Below, one piece after another: positions 9,691-20,564 of a stretch of 64,000 nt of DNA; the first letter of the stretch is position 1; every line of letters starts with the position of its first letter. Source of the stretch: Pseudo-nitzschia pungens. Lineage: Eukaryota; Bacillariophyta; Bacillariophyceae; Bacillariales; Bacillariaceae. A program made the translations under genes and the position numbers. The notes under the pieces were generated by a model. That model ran no database searches. It saw only the letters and a list, made by a program, of their open reading frames with translations, and had not been told where the DNA came from. The stretch spans positions 3,720,001 through 3,784,000 of the forward strand of contig CM074762.1 of the NCBI GenBank assembly GCA_037355855.1, read 5' to 3'.

Positions 9691-10704
9691 ATGGCGAAAA
9701 CAAAGCTGTGCAGAATTCTTGCACAAATATATGTGATGACACAACTAGCCAATGAAATAGCTGGCTTCGTCCCAGTGTCCAACGAGAACCGGGCCTTGTC
9801 GGGCAGGAGTTTCCACCGCAGCAAACTGAATGCCAACCTCATTACGTTTGATCTGGATGATACCATTTTCCCCGTCGGTCCGGTCGTCGCCGATGCCAAC
9901 AAAGCACTCTTCCGACACATGAAAGAATTGGGGTGCGACACGACCCAAGACGAGTACCTGAAAACGACGAAAGCGATACGCACCGAACTGTCGAAAGAGA
10001 ACAAGGTCATCACCTACACCGAATTGCGAAAGCGAGCCATTCGAACCGAGCTCGAGAAATTTTTGCCACGCGAAGATGTCACCGATTCGGTCGTGTTTGG
10101 ATCCTACGATCTGTGGGAAGACCACCGCCACATGGCGGCCGAAACACATCTCTATCCCGACACCGTTTCGATGCTTCGGCAGTTGAAGACCAACCATCCC
10201 GAGGCGATCATCGGAGCCATCACGAACGGAAAAGGGAATCCCCTCTCGATGGATTCCATCCGGGAGTATTTCGATTTTTGTGTGAGCGGCGAGGACGACG
10301 ACGTCTTTCCGCTGCGCAAACCCAGCGAGGGGATCTACAAGGTTGCCCTGAACCGCTTCCGCGAGTTGTCCGAGAAACGCAGCAGCGGCGAATCCATCGA
10401 CACGGAGAAACAGTGCTGGGTGCACATCGGTGACGATTTGGCGAACGATGTCGGTGCCAGCGCAAAGTGCGGTGCGAAAGCCATCTGGGTCGATTTGGAC
10501 GACGACGAATACGATCAGTCGGCTTCGTCGCGTGATCCATCCAAGCCGCAGCCAGCATGGTCGACGGCCACAAAGGAAGAACTGGAAAAGAGAATCCGAA
10601 TGAATGAAAAGGCGCAGGAATACGTCTCCGAACGAGTCACGACCCTGACCATGATACCTTTGGCTGTGGAGAGTATCACAAAGGCCACCTTGCAGATGTC
10701 GTGA
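9691..10704 (+). CDS. HAD-superfamily hydrolase (337 aa), probably organelle-targeted
   Basis: All four HAD motifs are visible. Motif I is FDLDDTIFP (about residues 52-60), with the nucleophile and acid/base aspartates. Motif II is AITNGKG, motif III is the Lys of KPSEGIYKVA, and motif IV is HIGDDLANDVG with its metal-binding aspartates. The helical cap between motifs I and II places it with the phosphatase-type HADs (phosphoglycolate, nucleotide or sugar-phosphate phosphatase-like); the substrate cannot be read off. The N-terminus is hydrophobic and ends in EIAGFVPVS, similar to the signal-peptide/plastid-transit junction (A|F-P) of diatoms, so plastid import is plausible. There is a single exon. 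The ATG follows an A-rich leader. The opposite-strand frame of 226 aa is a shadow. Confidence 0.87.
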   Translation: MAKTKLCRILAQIYVMTQLANEIAGFVPVSNENRALSGRSFHRSKLNANLITFDLDDTIFPVGPVVADANKALFRHMKELGCDTTQDEYLKTTKAIRTELSKENKVITYTELRKRAIRTELEKFLPREDVTDSVVFGSYDLWEDHRHMAAETHLYPDTVSMLRQLKTNHPEAIIGAITNGKGNPLSMDSIREYFDFCVSGEDDDVFPLRKPSEGIYKVALNRFRELSEKRSSGESIDTEKQCWVHIGDDLANDVGASAKCGAKAIWVDLDDDEYDQSASSRDPSKPQPAWSTATKEELEKRIRMNEKAQEYVSERVTTLTMIPLAVESITKATLQMS

Positions 10705-11435
10705 TGAAACTCGATGTGGTCAGTCACACTTGGACCACGGTATGATGTGGGCTTGTCAACACGTTGACAAAGTGCATGTGGTATTTTATAATCACCTTGT
10801 AAGGTTTCTACAATAGTACCCCGCACAAAAGTTTCAGAGACTACAAATCTTGAAATCTACAGATTGCAGCGACTACTACTAGCAGTATAGGTACTAAGAA
10901 TTGATCGGCCGAAAAAATCTTGTCGCCCTCCTTGTCATGAAGAAGGTCACTTATCCAACAAACATGTCTCGATCTTTAAAACATTTTACAGTCAATACAA
11001 TTCGTGGCTTTGTGAAAGCCATTGCCGATATTGAATCTCCCCTTGTCTAAATCGGTAGATACTAGATTGTATCGTTGGATAGGAGTAGATGAAATTGTCA
11101 GAATATACTTGTACGTAATTACGAGCACGTAAATGAAAAAAGCCTTTTTTATTCAATCAAAAAAACTATTCCAAAAGAAAAATAACGACTAAATCAGTAC
11201 CTTTGGGGATTCGCTTTCTCACTCATGCGCTGAAAAACAAAAACTCAGCCTCACTTACAACGCCTTTCCTCTCGTTGAAAGGATTTCCCGTGCCAATAAA
11301 ATGACCCGATGCTTTGATAGCAAATTACTCTTACAACTGCATCAGACGACCAACCCATCGAAAGGGTTACTGTACAATAAACGATAAAACAGCAGATCAC
11401 AACATAAAATCAAATCACTGAAGTGAAAGGACAAG
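10705..11435. other. Intergenic between HAD hydrolase and coatomer beta
   Basis: It should hold the terminator of the HAD gene and the promoter of the coatomer gene. It is AT-rich in the middle (about 11080-11170). No further gene is supported. Confidence 0.5.
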
Positions 11436-14400
11436 ATGCCTTCTTCCAGCATCGAATCATACTGTACATTTACGCTGGCGTCCGACGTGACCGCGGGAGG
11501 CTTGCCCTCGGAGGACGAGATTGCCAAGAACTTGGAGAGCAGCGATAACAATGTACGTGTTGTCGTAAACGTGAACGTGATTTGTGCCGGGATGACGGGG
11601 ACGTGGTTTGGACATGGCGAGAGAAAATAGAACAAATGATGTTGACAGTTGGATTCTACAACGTAGTCCCGAAATCTTTTCTGGAAATGCAGCTATTGCG
11701 ATTGGTACTGCTCGAAGTCGGTAGTCCTTTTGTCGACGAAGGAGCAAAAAGCGTTGCTAACGACGCCACCGATTGTATATTTGATTGTGTTGTTGTTTTG
11801 CAATAAAATTGAAATGTCACTCCTTGTTTCGACTTGCTTCCCAGGTGAAAAAACATGCACTCAAAGCCGCCATTATGGCAATGCTGGGCGGTGAAACTAT
11901 GCCTCGCATCTTGATGCAGGTCATCCGCTTTTGCATCAACTCGGATGACAAACCACTGAAAAAGTTGACGATGTTGTACTGGGAAGTCGTGCCAAAATAC
12001 CAAGATCTCACGGGGGAAGAGCTTTTGCAACAAGCCGCGGGCAACTCCGTGCCTCGGAAACTGCTTCCGGAAATGATTCTGGTTTGCAATGCACTAATGA
12101 ATGATCTGAACCACGCCAACGAATACGTCCGAGGGAGTATGCTCCGCTTCCTGTGCAAGGTCAAGGACGAGGAAATTCTGGGTCCGCTGATTCCTTCGAT
12201 CAAGTCCTGTCTGACCCACAGACATTCCTATGTCCGCAAGAGCGCCGCCATCTGCATCTTTCACATCTCCAAGTTGCACGCCGATCACTTGATCCCCGAC
12301 GGTCCCGAGCTCATTGCTCAGTTTTTGGCCAACGAGACGGACATGGCCGCTCGTCGCAATGCCTTTTTGATGCTCATCAACGAAAACGAAGAATTCGCCT
12401 TCGAATTTCTCGGACAGCACATCCAGGAGGGAATCACCCAATTCGGAGACGGATTCTGCTTGTGCGTCTTGGAACTCACCCGCAGAGTCTGTCGCCGGGA
12501 TCCCAACCAAAAGTCTCGATTCGTCCGCGTCCTGTTCCAGATGCTCTCCAGCAATTCGGCAGCCGTGAGCTACGAGGCCGCCTGGACCTTGGTCAGTCTC
12601 TCCAATGCTCCCACGGCCGTTCGCGCCGCAGCCGTCACCTACACCAACCTCCTCAACGGCCAAAATGACCACAACATTCAGTTGATCGTCTTGGACCGAT
12701 TGGAAGCCCTGCAAATCAAACACGGAAAGATTGTTCAAGAACTGTTGATGGACATTTTGAGAGCTCTCTCCAGTCCCAACCCCGATATTTGCCAAAAGGT
12801 ATTGGAAATTGCCATGGAATCGATCAATGCCCGCAACGTGTCTTCGGTCATCACCACGCTCAAGCGGGAATTGCAAAAGTCGCTCTCGGACGATTCCGAA
12901 AAGAGTGTTGCGGTCCGTCACATGCTCGTCGCATCCATTCACGATTGCGCCAAAAAGTTCCCGGAGATTGCCGAATCGGTGGTTGGAATTTTGATGGAAC
13001 TCCTCTCCAGCACCGACCGCACGTCGTTGCAAGTGGCTACCTTTGTGCGAGCTATTATTCAGGAGCACCCCCCACTCCGTCAAACACTGGTTCCAAAGCT
13101 ACTGGAATCGTTGGAAGACATCTCCTCTCCTCCGGTCATGTGCGTCACCCTCTGGATTCTCGGAGAGTTCACCAATCCGGAAGATGCCGAAGATACTTTT
13201 GACGAGATTGTGAAGGAAGTGGGTTCCACTCCTTTCGTTGTGGAAGAACCAAGCGAAGAACCTTCCGGCGAGAGTGACGCACCAAAGCTAGTGACAAAGA
13301 ATGTTGTACTGGCAGATGGGACATATGCCACACAAACGTCGTATGCCCAAGCGAAGACGGTGGAAGACACAGACAAGACACCAAAGCTGCGCAAGATGAT
13401 TGTGGTCCACGGCGATGTGTTTGTTGCCGAAACCCTGGCGTCATGCTTGACGAAGCTGGTTCTTTTGTTCCCCACTGTCGACAAGCCTCGCACAGCCAAA
13501 GCTGTGCTCATTCTTTGCGCTATTTGCAAACTGGCTGAAAGCGGCGCATCGGTTAGCATGGCCCAGCGTTCCTCGAGTTCCGATTGCCAGGATCGATGCA
13601 CAATGTGCTGTCGTGTATTGTTGGATGCAAAGACGAGAGATTTGCTCAAACCAGTTCTCATGGAGGACGGAAAGAAACAGCTTTCGAATTATTTGGCCAA
13701 GATTGCCCAAGACCTACCAGAAAATAAGAAGGAAGTGGAGGCTCCTGTGACACAGGCAGACGACTTGATTCACTTCCGTCAGCTCAAGAGCATGGCGGTG
13801 AATGCTGGTGATGTCGATTTGGACGATGGAGGTGATTTGGCCAGAGCCACTGGTTCCGAGAAGGCAAGCACTCTGGCCGAGGAATTGTCTCATTGCTACC
13901 CGCTGACTGGTTTTGCTGATCCTGTGTATGCGGAAGCTTCCGTGACTGTCCACGACTATGACATTGTGTTGAAGATTCTCATCATCAACCGCACCCCAAA
14001 TACCTTGGCGAATTTGACCGTAGAGCTTTCTACAATGGGAGACATGAAAATTGTCGAGCGACCTCAAGCTCATACTATTGGCCCCCTCGATCAAACAACT
14101 ATTCGTGCGTCGATCAAGGTTTCGAGTACGGAAACTGGTCATATCTTCGGAACAATTGTTTACACTGACATGGCCACGCAGGAGCAGAAATTGATCAACC
14201 TCAATGATATTCATATGGATATCATGGATTACATCCGCCCAGCAACCTGCAGTGACGAAATGTTCCGCAGCATGTGGGCAGAGTTTGAATGGGAAAACAA
14301 GGTTGCCATTGCAACAAGTATTACTTCGTTGAGTGAATTCCTCGATCACATTGTGGAATCAACGAAAATGAAGTGTTTGACCGATCGTCCTTCAGACAAC

Positions 14401-14912
14401 AAATCGACATTTTTGGCTGCCAATCTCTACGCTAGAAGGTATGTTCTCAAACTTGTTTGATGCATTCATTTGCGCATGTCATTCTTCCTTCCCGGTTTCG
14501 TGTTGGATGCCTATTGCGTATTTACTGCTTGGTGTCCGTTAATATCGGGGTATATTACAACTCGAGAAAGAACGCCGACAAGGCGTCCCTATCTCGTATC
14601 GATCAATCTTTGGACGATCAAAATTCAGCGCTTCATTTTGATGAATGCATTCACTTTATTTTGATATCAGACGAGCGATACATTTCAGTTTGACTTGAAC
14701 CGTCTCCCTCACTTTTCTCTTTTTTCCCCTCTCCAATGATGAAACTCAGTGTGTTCGGCGAGGATGCTTTGGTGAACGTATCAGTAGAGAAGAAGGAAGA
14801 CAACGATGGCAAACTAGCTGGGTACATCCGCATCCGCTCCAAGACACAGGGAATTGCTCTAAGTTTGGGAGACCGAATCACATCAGTCCAACGTGGCACC
14901 GCCGAGAAATGA
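11436..14912 (+). CDS. COPB1: Coatomer subunit beta (beta-COP), three exons
   Basis: Exons are 11436-11552, 11845-14438 and 14750-14912, giving 957 residues, close to the usual 950-970. Intron 1 (292 nt) starts GTACGTGT and ends TTCCCAG; intron 2 (311 nt) starts GTATGT and ends ACTCAG. Both junctions keep phase. Helical HEAT-like repeats fill the N-terminal 500 residues (for example NALMNDLNHANEYVRGSMLR and SCLTHRHSYVRKSAAICIF), typical of adaptin/coatomer trunks. Beta-sheet appendage sequences follow, and exon 3 carries the conserved tail FGEDALVNVSVEK and GYIRIRSKTQGIALSLGDRI. Beta-COP is a core subunit of the COPI coat for Golgi-to-ER transport. The last exon is short and would be missed by simple ORF calling. 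Confidence 0.95.
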
Positions 14913-15089
14913 ACAACGTGGAGCAGATTGATGTAAATCAATGGTCGAACGCGTTTTTTGTGCATATTCAAATATTTAAAACCGAAATTTCAACCCTACT
15001 GAATATTGTACAAGGACTCACTCAAATACAATTAAGAATAAAGAAAGTTCACAAGCGTAGGAAAATAGTCTAAACTTATGGCTTCAAGA

Positions 15090-16163
15090 TTATAAATGAA
15101 ACCGTCTGCGAGTGGTATCCATCTCTTTCCGCTTGTGGATCCATTCATACTCGCCAAACTGTGTGTCGAAGGCACCAGATTGAATCCAACGTAGTTTCAG
15201 TGTAAATCTAGGACCGAGCTCTTGTAGACGCGCCCTAACACGATCCTTCACCCCCAAAGGCTTTTCCGGTTCGTCCTTTTCCGAGGACGACGACTTCTTC
15301 TGTTGCATACTTTTCTTTTTCTCTTCGAATACATAACGATGGTGACGAACAAATATGTAATCACGTTGATTGTGGAAGGTAACGACTTGCCGACCCTGAA
15401 ACTCGGCATCGTGAGGGAATAAACTGCCAAGTAAGCGGCCAACTCGATGACCCAGGCGGGTGCCGAATCCGTGGAGATTTAATTCTGGAATGTGAGATGT
15501 GGAAGCTCCGTGATTTGGAATATTCTGTGAAGTGATAACGTTCGATACCTTGAAAAATGCGGTTGGTCCGAGTGTCTCCTTGTCGATTTTTCCAACGTGC
15601 GAGATGGTCATGCCGTTGCAGTGTTTTTCGTTCTCCGATAAAACAATGACGTGTGTAAAGTCACGGTTGGAAGCAAAGTGACAAATCTCTTTCAGAGAAA
15701 ACTTTTGCCTCGGGTAGAAATGCAGCTTGGGAATGAGCCGCTGCAGGTCGGCGATGAAAAAGAACAACCGTTTCGAAGGCCTGGGACGGGTCGTTACCAG
15801 GACTTTCGGAGGAGAATCGGACCTGAAATATCGCGCAAATTCATCGTCGGCTTCATCCGCGACAACCTCGGGATCATTCATCACCATCGTAGGTTCCAAT
15901 TCTCGAGTATTGTCAATGGTCTTTGGGACTGCTTTTTGTTTTCCTCCATCTTTGTCTTCCCCCAGAGCCTCGGCTTCTTTGTTTCTTTGCAAACGTTTCC
16001 GCTTCTTTTCTTCGCGCTTTTGCTCCAGGTATTTTCCGTATACCTCGCTTCTTTTCAAACGGTTTCCAATGTGGCTCGGATTTCTCATTACGACCGTTTT
16101 CTTCTTTGCGGTATTGATGGGCTTCTTGCCCTGTAAGGAGGCGTGCGGTTTCTTTTTCGCCAT
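15090..16163 (-). CDS. RPF1: Ribosome production factor 1 (Brix domain)
   Basis: One exon encodes 357 residues. A Lys/Arg-rich N-terminus with coiled-coil character (KREEKKRKRLQRNKEAE) is followed by a Brix domain from about residue 120 (VLVTTRPRPSKRLFFFIADL) to 310. Inside are the conserved segments FTHVIVLSENEKHCNGM and NLHGFGTRLGHRVGRLL. The protein ends RFTLKLRWIQSGAFD, the basic tail motif of RPF1-type Brix proteins. RPF1 acts in the nucleolus in 60S subunit assembly and ITS2 processing. It converges with the coatomer gene, leaving only about 180 bp between stop codons. The long opposite-strand frames are shadows. Confidence 0.93.
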   Translation of the reverse strand: MAKKKPHASLQGKKPINTAKKKTVVMRNPSHIGNRLKRSEVYGKYLEQKREEKKRKRLQRNKEAEALGEDKDGGKQKAVPKTIDNTRELEPTMVMNDPEVVADEADDEFARYFRSDSPPKVLVTTRPRPSKRLFFFIADLQRLIPKLHFYPRQKFSLKEICHFASNRDFTHVIVLSENEKHCNGMTISHVGKIDKETLGPTAFFKVSNVITSQNIPNHGASTSHIPELNLHGFGTRLGHRVGRLLGSLFPHDAEFQGRQVVTFHNQRDYIFVRHHRYVFEEKKKSMQQKKSSSSEKDEPEKPLGVKDRVRARLQELGPRFTLKLRWIQSGAFDTQFGEYEWIHKRKEMDTTRRRFHL

Positions 16164-17131
16164 TTTTCTTATTGAAACCCCGACGGAATGAAACTGATTC
16201 GAATTGGAATGCGTCCTAGCTTTGCCCGAAATGGAAGAGATTGCAAGTTTTCTTATTCAACTTGTAGAATCTGTTGGAACTGGGTGCTGGGTTTGCGTGC
16301 CGAGAGTGAGACGTCCCGATCTAATTTTTTTCTGAATTCCGCAACACGACGAATTCGATGCGGATGAAGGCGGTCTGAGGGAGATTGTTGAGATACGAAT
16401 AAGATGACAGGATTGGTTGGGAGGAATACGGATGCGACGGTCAGACGTCGTTTTACTCGCGCATCGTGTTGTTCGTAGACAGTTTGTTGACTGAAGCACT
16501 ATCGAGCAGCAGTTCAACCCTGATCACATTGCGGAACGCTTTGGTTTCTCATTACAAGGTAGTAAGGTTCCCGTGATAAATTAAAATGGATCACATGGGA
16601 GTGACAGATTGTTGCCTCACTATCTGACCAAATACCTCCTCCCAGTAATGGAAACCTCCTCAACGAAAGTTACAACCTGTTCACAAACACTATAAACTGA
16701 CTGTTTGCAACAACTCCTGTTGAAATCAGTGACTTACACTCATAGCTTTAGCTCCCGGTAGTTAGTGGTTTCGTCGCCAAATTTCGAAATTTTGATCCAT
16801 TAAACGCAACCATACAATTGAGACTTCAACACATTGGAAGAGTAATTCACTGTTATGTTTCATCATCTAGTATGGTGTGAAGGAATATCTCTATTTCACA
16901 TCATTTTCAACTGTATCCTGCAAAATCGGGAATATTCCTACCGAACACGATTTGCTCTCGTCCCTTATGGCATTCAAATTTCATTTATGATCAAGGCATA
17001 CACTTACTTTCTTCTGATTGCGATCAACAAAACACGGAGAAGTTGAAAAGTTGATCATTTTTGAACTAATTAATCTACAGGAATGAATACCTTTAACGAG
17101 GTTGAAGTTGTAAACTATTTCTCAAGTTCCA
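16164..17131. other. Intergenic, no gene supported
   Basis: About 970 bp between RPF1 and the TPR gene. Short frames on both strands show no conserved feature. It should contain the RPF1 promoter at its left end and the 3' end of the TPR gene at its right. Confidence 0.5.
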
Positions 17132-20100
17132 TCACACGCAAAGCATCTCAGCTCTCTCTATTCTTTCGAGCTCATCGGTTGCTTCCTTGATTCCTGGGTG
17201 ATCCTCGTCTAAATACGATTGCCGATAGATCGAAATAGCATTCTTCACTGCACTTGCCGCACTCTCGAAATCACACTTCCGAAGGTGCATGACCCCTATC
17301 TGCACTTGAATCCATGCAACTGATGGGTGCGACTCACCAACAGCTGTTTTGGCAATTGGAAGTGCTTCCATGAAAAGTTTGTTCGCATCTACGAAGTTAC
17401 CTTTTGCAACAAGGCAGCTCGCTTTTGTTGCCATTGTTAGCGCCACATCAATGTGATGCTCACTGAGTGATTCAACTCTAATATTCAAAGACGCATCGAT
17501 GATATGAAGTGCTTTCTTCAACCGGCCTCTCTTCAGCTGGATTTTAGCAATTTCATGAAGGGTAGCGGCTTGTTGTGGATGATCCATTCCGAGAAATGGT
17601 AGCCTCATATTATAGCAATCTTCGAGAGTGCGAAGCGCATCCGACGAATCTCCCTTCCTTGCCTGTGCACATCCAATACTATGTAGGGTTTCTGCGACAC
17701 AAGGATGCCTCTCTCCGTGCATACGTTTCTGCGCTTCGATGATATCGTGGAATTCTTCAAACGCAGATTCTAATTCTGAATCATAGACTGCGTATAAGTT
17801 TCCAATTTCTCTTCTCGTGCGGAAAGTTGCTGGATGTTCTGTGCCAAGTAATTTCTTCTGTATACCCAAGGCATCAGTAAGATTCGACATGGCTTCATCG
17901 TAATTGCAGAGGGCAGCTTGAACAGTACCGATGTGAAAAAGTGTGGCAGCGACAGTTTCCTGCTCGAGTCCTACTTCGCGCAAAGTCTCGAGCGCATCTT
18001 GAAAGAGTTTTAGCGCTTTGTTGAAGTGACCGAGGGAGTATTGGACACTACCGGCCAATACTCTGGCCATGGCAAGCTGGACATCGTCGCACCCTAATTT
18101 CATTTGGGTGCCTAATGCTCTATCATAGTTGTCAATTGCCTCCAGGTACATGCCAGCGCGACACCGAAGCATTCCAAGGCTATTTAGAGTTTCAGCGATG
18201 TCTTCAAGGTTGTTAGAATTCTCGACATTGTTCAAAAAGTGCAGTTTCTCTTCAAAAAAGGCGATTGCTACTCTGTACGACCCTCTATCTTCGTGAGCAC
18301 GGCCTATAACCTCCAACATACCGCCTTCGATGAATGTTTTGTAGCCATCATTTTGCTTCGATTGAATATTCGCCAAGGAATTACGTTCCTTGTAGTACAC
18401 AGCTCCAATCTGTATCAAAGTGTCGGAAACGAGGGGATTTCTCACATTTTCGCCACAGCATTCCTTCAGAATGCTTAGAGCTTCTTTGTGCTTATCCATT
18501 GCCAGGTCGAATTCACCCTTATGAGCTAAAATATTTCCGCATTGGTTCAGGTTTTTGGCAATTTCTTCGTCAAAATAACCATAGAGAGACTCTAAAATTT
18601 GTCGAGCTTCATAATGGCACGAAAGAGCTTCCTTGTATCGACCTTCGCGGCAGTGTACATCTGCCATAAAACTCAGTGATTTGCATGCTTCCGGTAGATG
18701 CAGAGTGGATTTCTGGATTCTGAAAGCTTGTCGGCAGTATAGCATAGCGTCGGCAGAAGCTTTTCTCTTTATATACAGTTCGGCCAGATCAAAGAGCAAC
18801 ATGGCCACCTCTATATCTTCTTGGCCATTTCTCTTTCGCAAACCTTCTATCTGAAGTTTCTTCTCATGTATGCGAGTTTCAAGAGACTGAGTTTTGTTAC
18901 TTCCAGGATTGGACTCGTTCGCGTCCTGTGCTCCGGAAGATCCAAACGATAGATTGCGCGACTGTGATGATATTTCCAAGTGTTTTGTTGACTTCGCTTT
19001 ATTTGAACAATCACCTTTCCTCTCGGTCTTAGACTCTTTTGAGAAGGAATCTTTCAAAAGGGAATCTTCATCATCGGGTTCTTCTGATTCCTCGTCTGAA
19101 TCAAAATCTAGCGGGCGTGATTTCACCTTATCATGGATAGCTTTAGCCGATAGAAAGCCCTCAGCAGCTTCAACAGCCTGGTTGACGTAATTTGAGGGAA
19201 ACCACCCCTCGAATCCTTCAGCTGTGCCTCCCCACCACCAATTGCCATTCTCGCTTTGCTGCTCTTTCTTTTTCGAAAGCAGCTCGTATTCTTTAAAAGT
19301 GAGTTGCGAAACTAACGACCGATCATCGTCAGAATTATTTCGAAAGTCGATGTATGATATTGGGGCTTCTTTTGAGTTGCATGATCCGTCATCAATATTT
19401 TCTTTCTGAGGCTTTTTCGTCGGCATCGATTGACGAACCTCTTTGTCTTCATCAAGGGGAACAAGCGGATTTCCAGCTGCGGATCTGCTCTTACTTCGTG
19501 ACCTTCGAAATGGATTTGACAATGCCTTTACGATTCGGCTTTTCCCCGTTTTCGCAGGCTGTTTCTCAGACTTGTTCATTTCCTTGTATCCTCTCCTACC
19601 TCTTGAAGTCTTTTCATTCGTTGGATGTTTTGGAGATGAAGTGATATTTGGTAGATTGATTGATCCATCCATTGCGGGTTTTCCTGTTGGTTTGAGTAAA
19701 GCAGTTCGAGAATTAGCACTGCTCTTCGAAACTGGCGTATCGTTTGATTCACCTGTTCCATTTTGAGTTATGATTGGACTCTCTTGAGATCCAAGGGGGG
19801 ACAGCTGTTGGGTGCGCTGTTCCATCTCTTCGACCTTCTTTATTGAATCAATATCGGACTGCGCATTCTTCACTTCAATTTTGTCGGTGTCATTTTGACT
19901 CGGTCCAATCGGTTCGACTTCAACGTTTGATGATGAATTGCTCGACGCTATTGCTAAGTCAGGATCATCGATTGTTTCGGGATAAGTTTCATTGCCACGT
20001 TTGGCTTCCGCATTGATGGACTTGGGCTGTTTGGAAGGGGAGCCATCAATCGATGAAATTGATTCCTCACCCGATGGGAACGTGTATCCCAACGAAAATT

Positions 20101-20311
20101 GGTTTTGTTCATTGCCAGCTGGATCATTTTTATGAACTCCCTCCACAAGGGACCTTTGGCCGATTTCCTCTTCCTTCTTTTCGTCTATGATTTCATGTGA
20201 TGTTTGTTGATCTTCATTTTTATCTTCTAACTTGTTTGGGGAGACATCGGATTTTGAATTCAATCGCTCGTGATGCACGTTCTCTCCATTTTCATTGTCG
20301 GCATCTGCCAT
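17132..20311 (-). CDS. Large TPR protein with SH3-like segment (kinesin-light-chain-like repeats)
   Basis: From the first in-frame ATG (20311) the protein has about 1,059 residues; the frame is open to 20572 without an earlier ATG. The N-terminal third is acidic, Ser/Asn-rich and disordered, with a basic patch (KSRIVKALSNPFRRSRSKSR). A short SH3-like stretch follows near residues 375-400 (NWWWGGTAEGFEGWFPSNYV). From about residue 490 to the end there are repeated ~42-residue helical pairs of the KLC/nephrocystin TPR type, such as SLGMLRCRAGMYLEAIDNY and TLHSIGCAQARKGDSSDAL, at least ten of them. These are protein-interaction scaffolds; partners are unknown. Its 5' end abuts the stop of another TPR gene in another phase, so the two may be one gene. 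Confidence 0.8.
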   Translation of the reverse strand: MADADNENGENVHHERLNSKSDVSPNKLEDKNEDQQTSHEIIDEKKEEEIGQRSLVEGVHKNDPAGNEQNQFSLGYTFPSGEESISSIDGSPSKQPKSINAEAKRGNETYPETIDDPDLAIASSNSSSNVEVEPIGPSQNDTDKIEVKNAQSDIDSIKKVEEMEQRTQQLSPLGSQESPIITQNGTGESNDTPVSKSSANSRTALLKPTGKPAMDGSINLPNITSSPKHPTNEKTSRGRRGYKEMNKSEKQPAKTGKSRIVKALSNPFRRSRSKSRSAAGNPLVPLDEDKEVRQSMPTKKPQKENIDDGSCNSKEAPISYIDFRNNSDDDRSLVSQLTFKEYELLSKKKEQQSENGNWWWGGTAEGFEGWFPSNYVNQAVEAAEGFLSAKAIHDKVKSRPLDFDSDEESEEPDDEDSLLKDSFSKESKTERKGDCSNKAKSTKHLEISSQSRNLSFGSSGAQDANESNPGSNKTQSLETRIHEKKLQIEGLRKRNGQEDIEVAMLLFDLAELYIKRKASADAMLYCRQAFRIQKSTLHLPEACKSLSFMADVHCREGRYKEALSCHYEARQILESLYGYFDEEIAKNLNQCGNILAHKGEFDLAMDKHKEALSILKECCGENVRNPLVSDTLIQIGAVYYKERNSLANIQSKQNDGYKTFIEGGMLEVIGRAHEDRGSYRVAIAFFEEKLHFLNNVENSNNLEDIAETLNSLGMLRCRAGMYLEAIDNYDRALGTQMKLGCDDVQLAMARVLAGSVQYSLGHFNKALKLFQDALETLREVGLEQETVAATLFHIGTVQAALCNYDEAMSNLTDALGIQKKLLGTEHPATFRTRREIGNLYAVYDSELESAFEEFHDIIEAQKRMHGERHPCVAETLHSIGCAQARKGDSSDALRTLEDCYNMRLPFLGMDHPQQAATLHEIAKIQLKRGRLKKALHIIDASLNIRVESLSEHHIDVALTMATKASCLVAKGNFVDANKLFMEALPIAKTAVGESHPSVAWIQVQIGVMHLRKCDFESAASAVKNAISIYRQSYLDEDHPGIKEATDELERIERAEMLCV

Positions 20312-20564
20312 TAATAAACTCAAGTCTTCACTTTCATCATCGTCATTTTGATCGACGAGCTTATCATCACCAGCACCACTCAAAGCTGCCCCGAGTGATT
20401 CGAAAACACTGGTTCCTTCCGTTAGAAAAGCACTTTCGCCATCTTCAGTGATGGCTGTGAGACAATCTCCACCGAGATCACGACCATCGGCTAAATCTCT
20501 TGAAATAGTGGATGCAACACCTGCACGCTGTGCTCTCTCCTCGTCGACGTCTCCATCTTCGCCT

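Noticed and set aside
9745..10425. A 226-aa minus-strand frame opposite the HAD gene
   Set aside because: It is a complementary shadow of the HAD hydrolase, with no family motif.
12094..13083. A 329-aa minus-strand frame inside coatomer beta
   Set aside because: Opposite-strand shadow of a strongly conserved gene; composition follows the coding strand.
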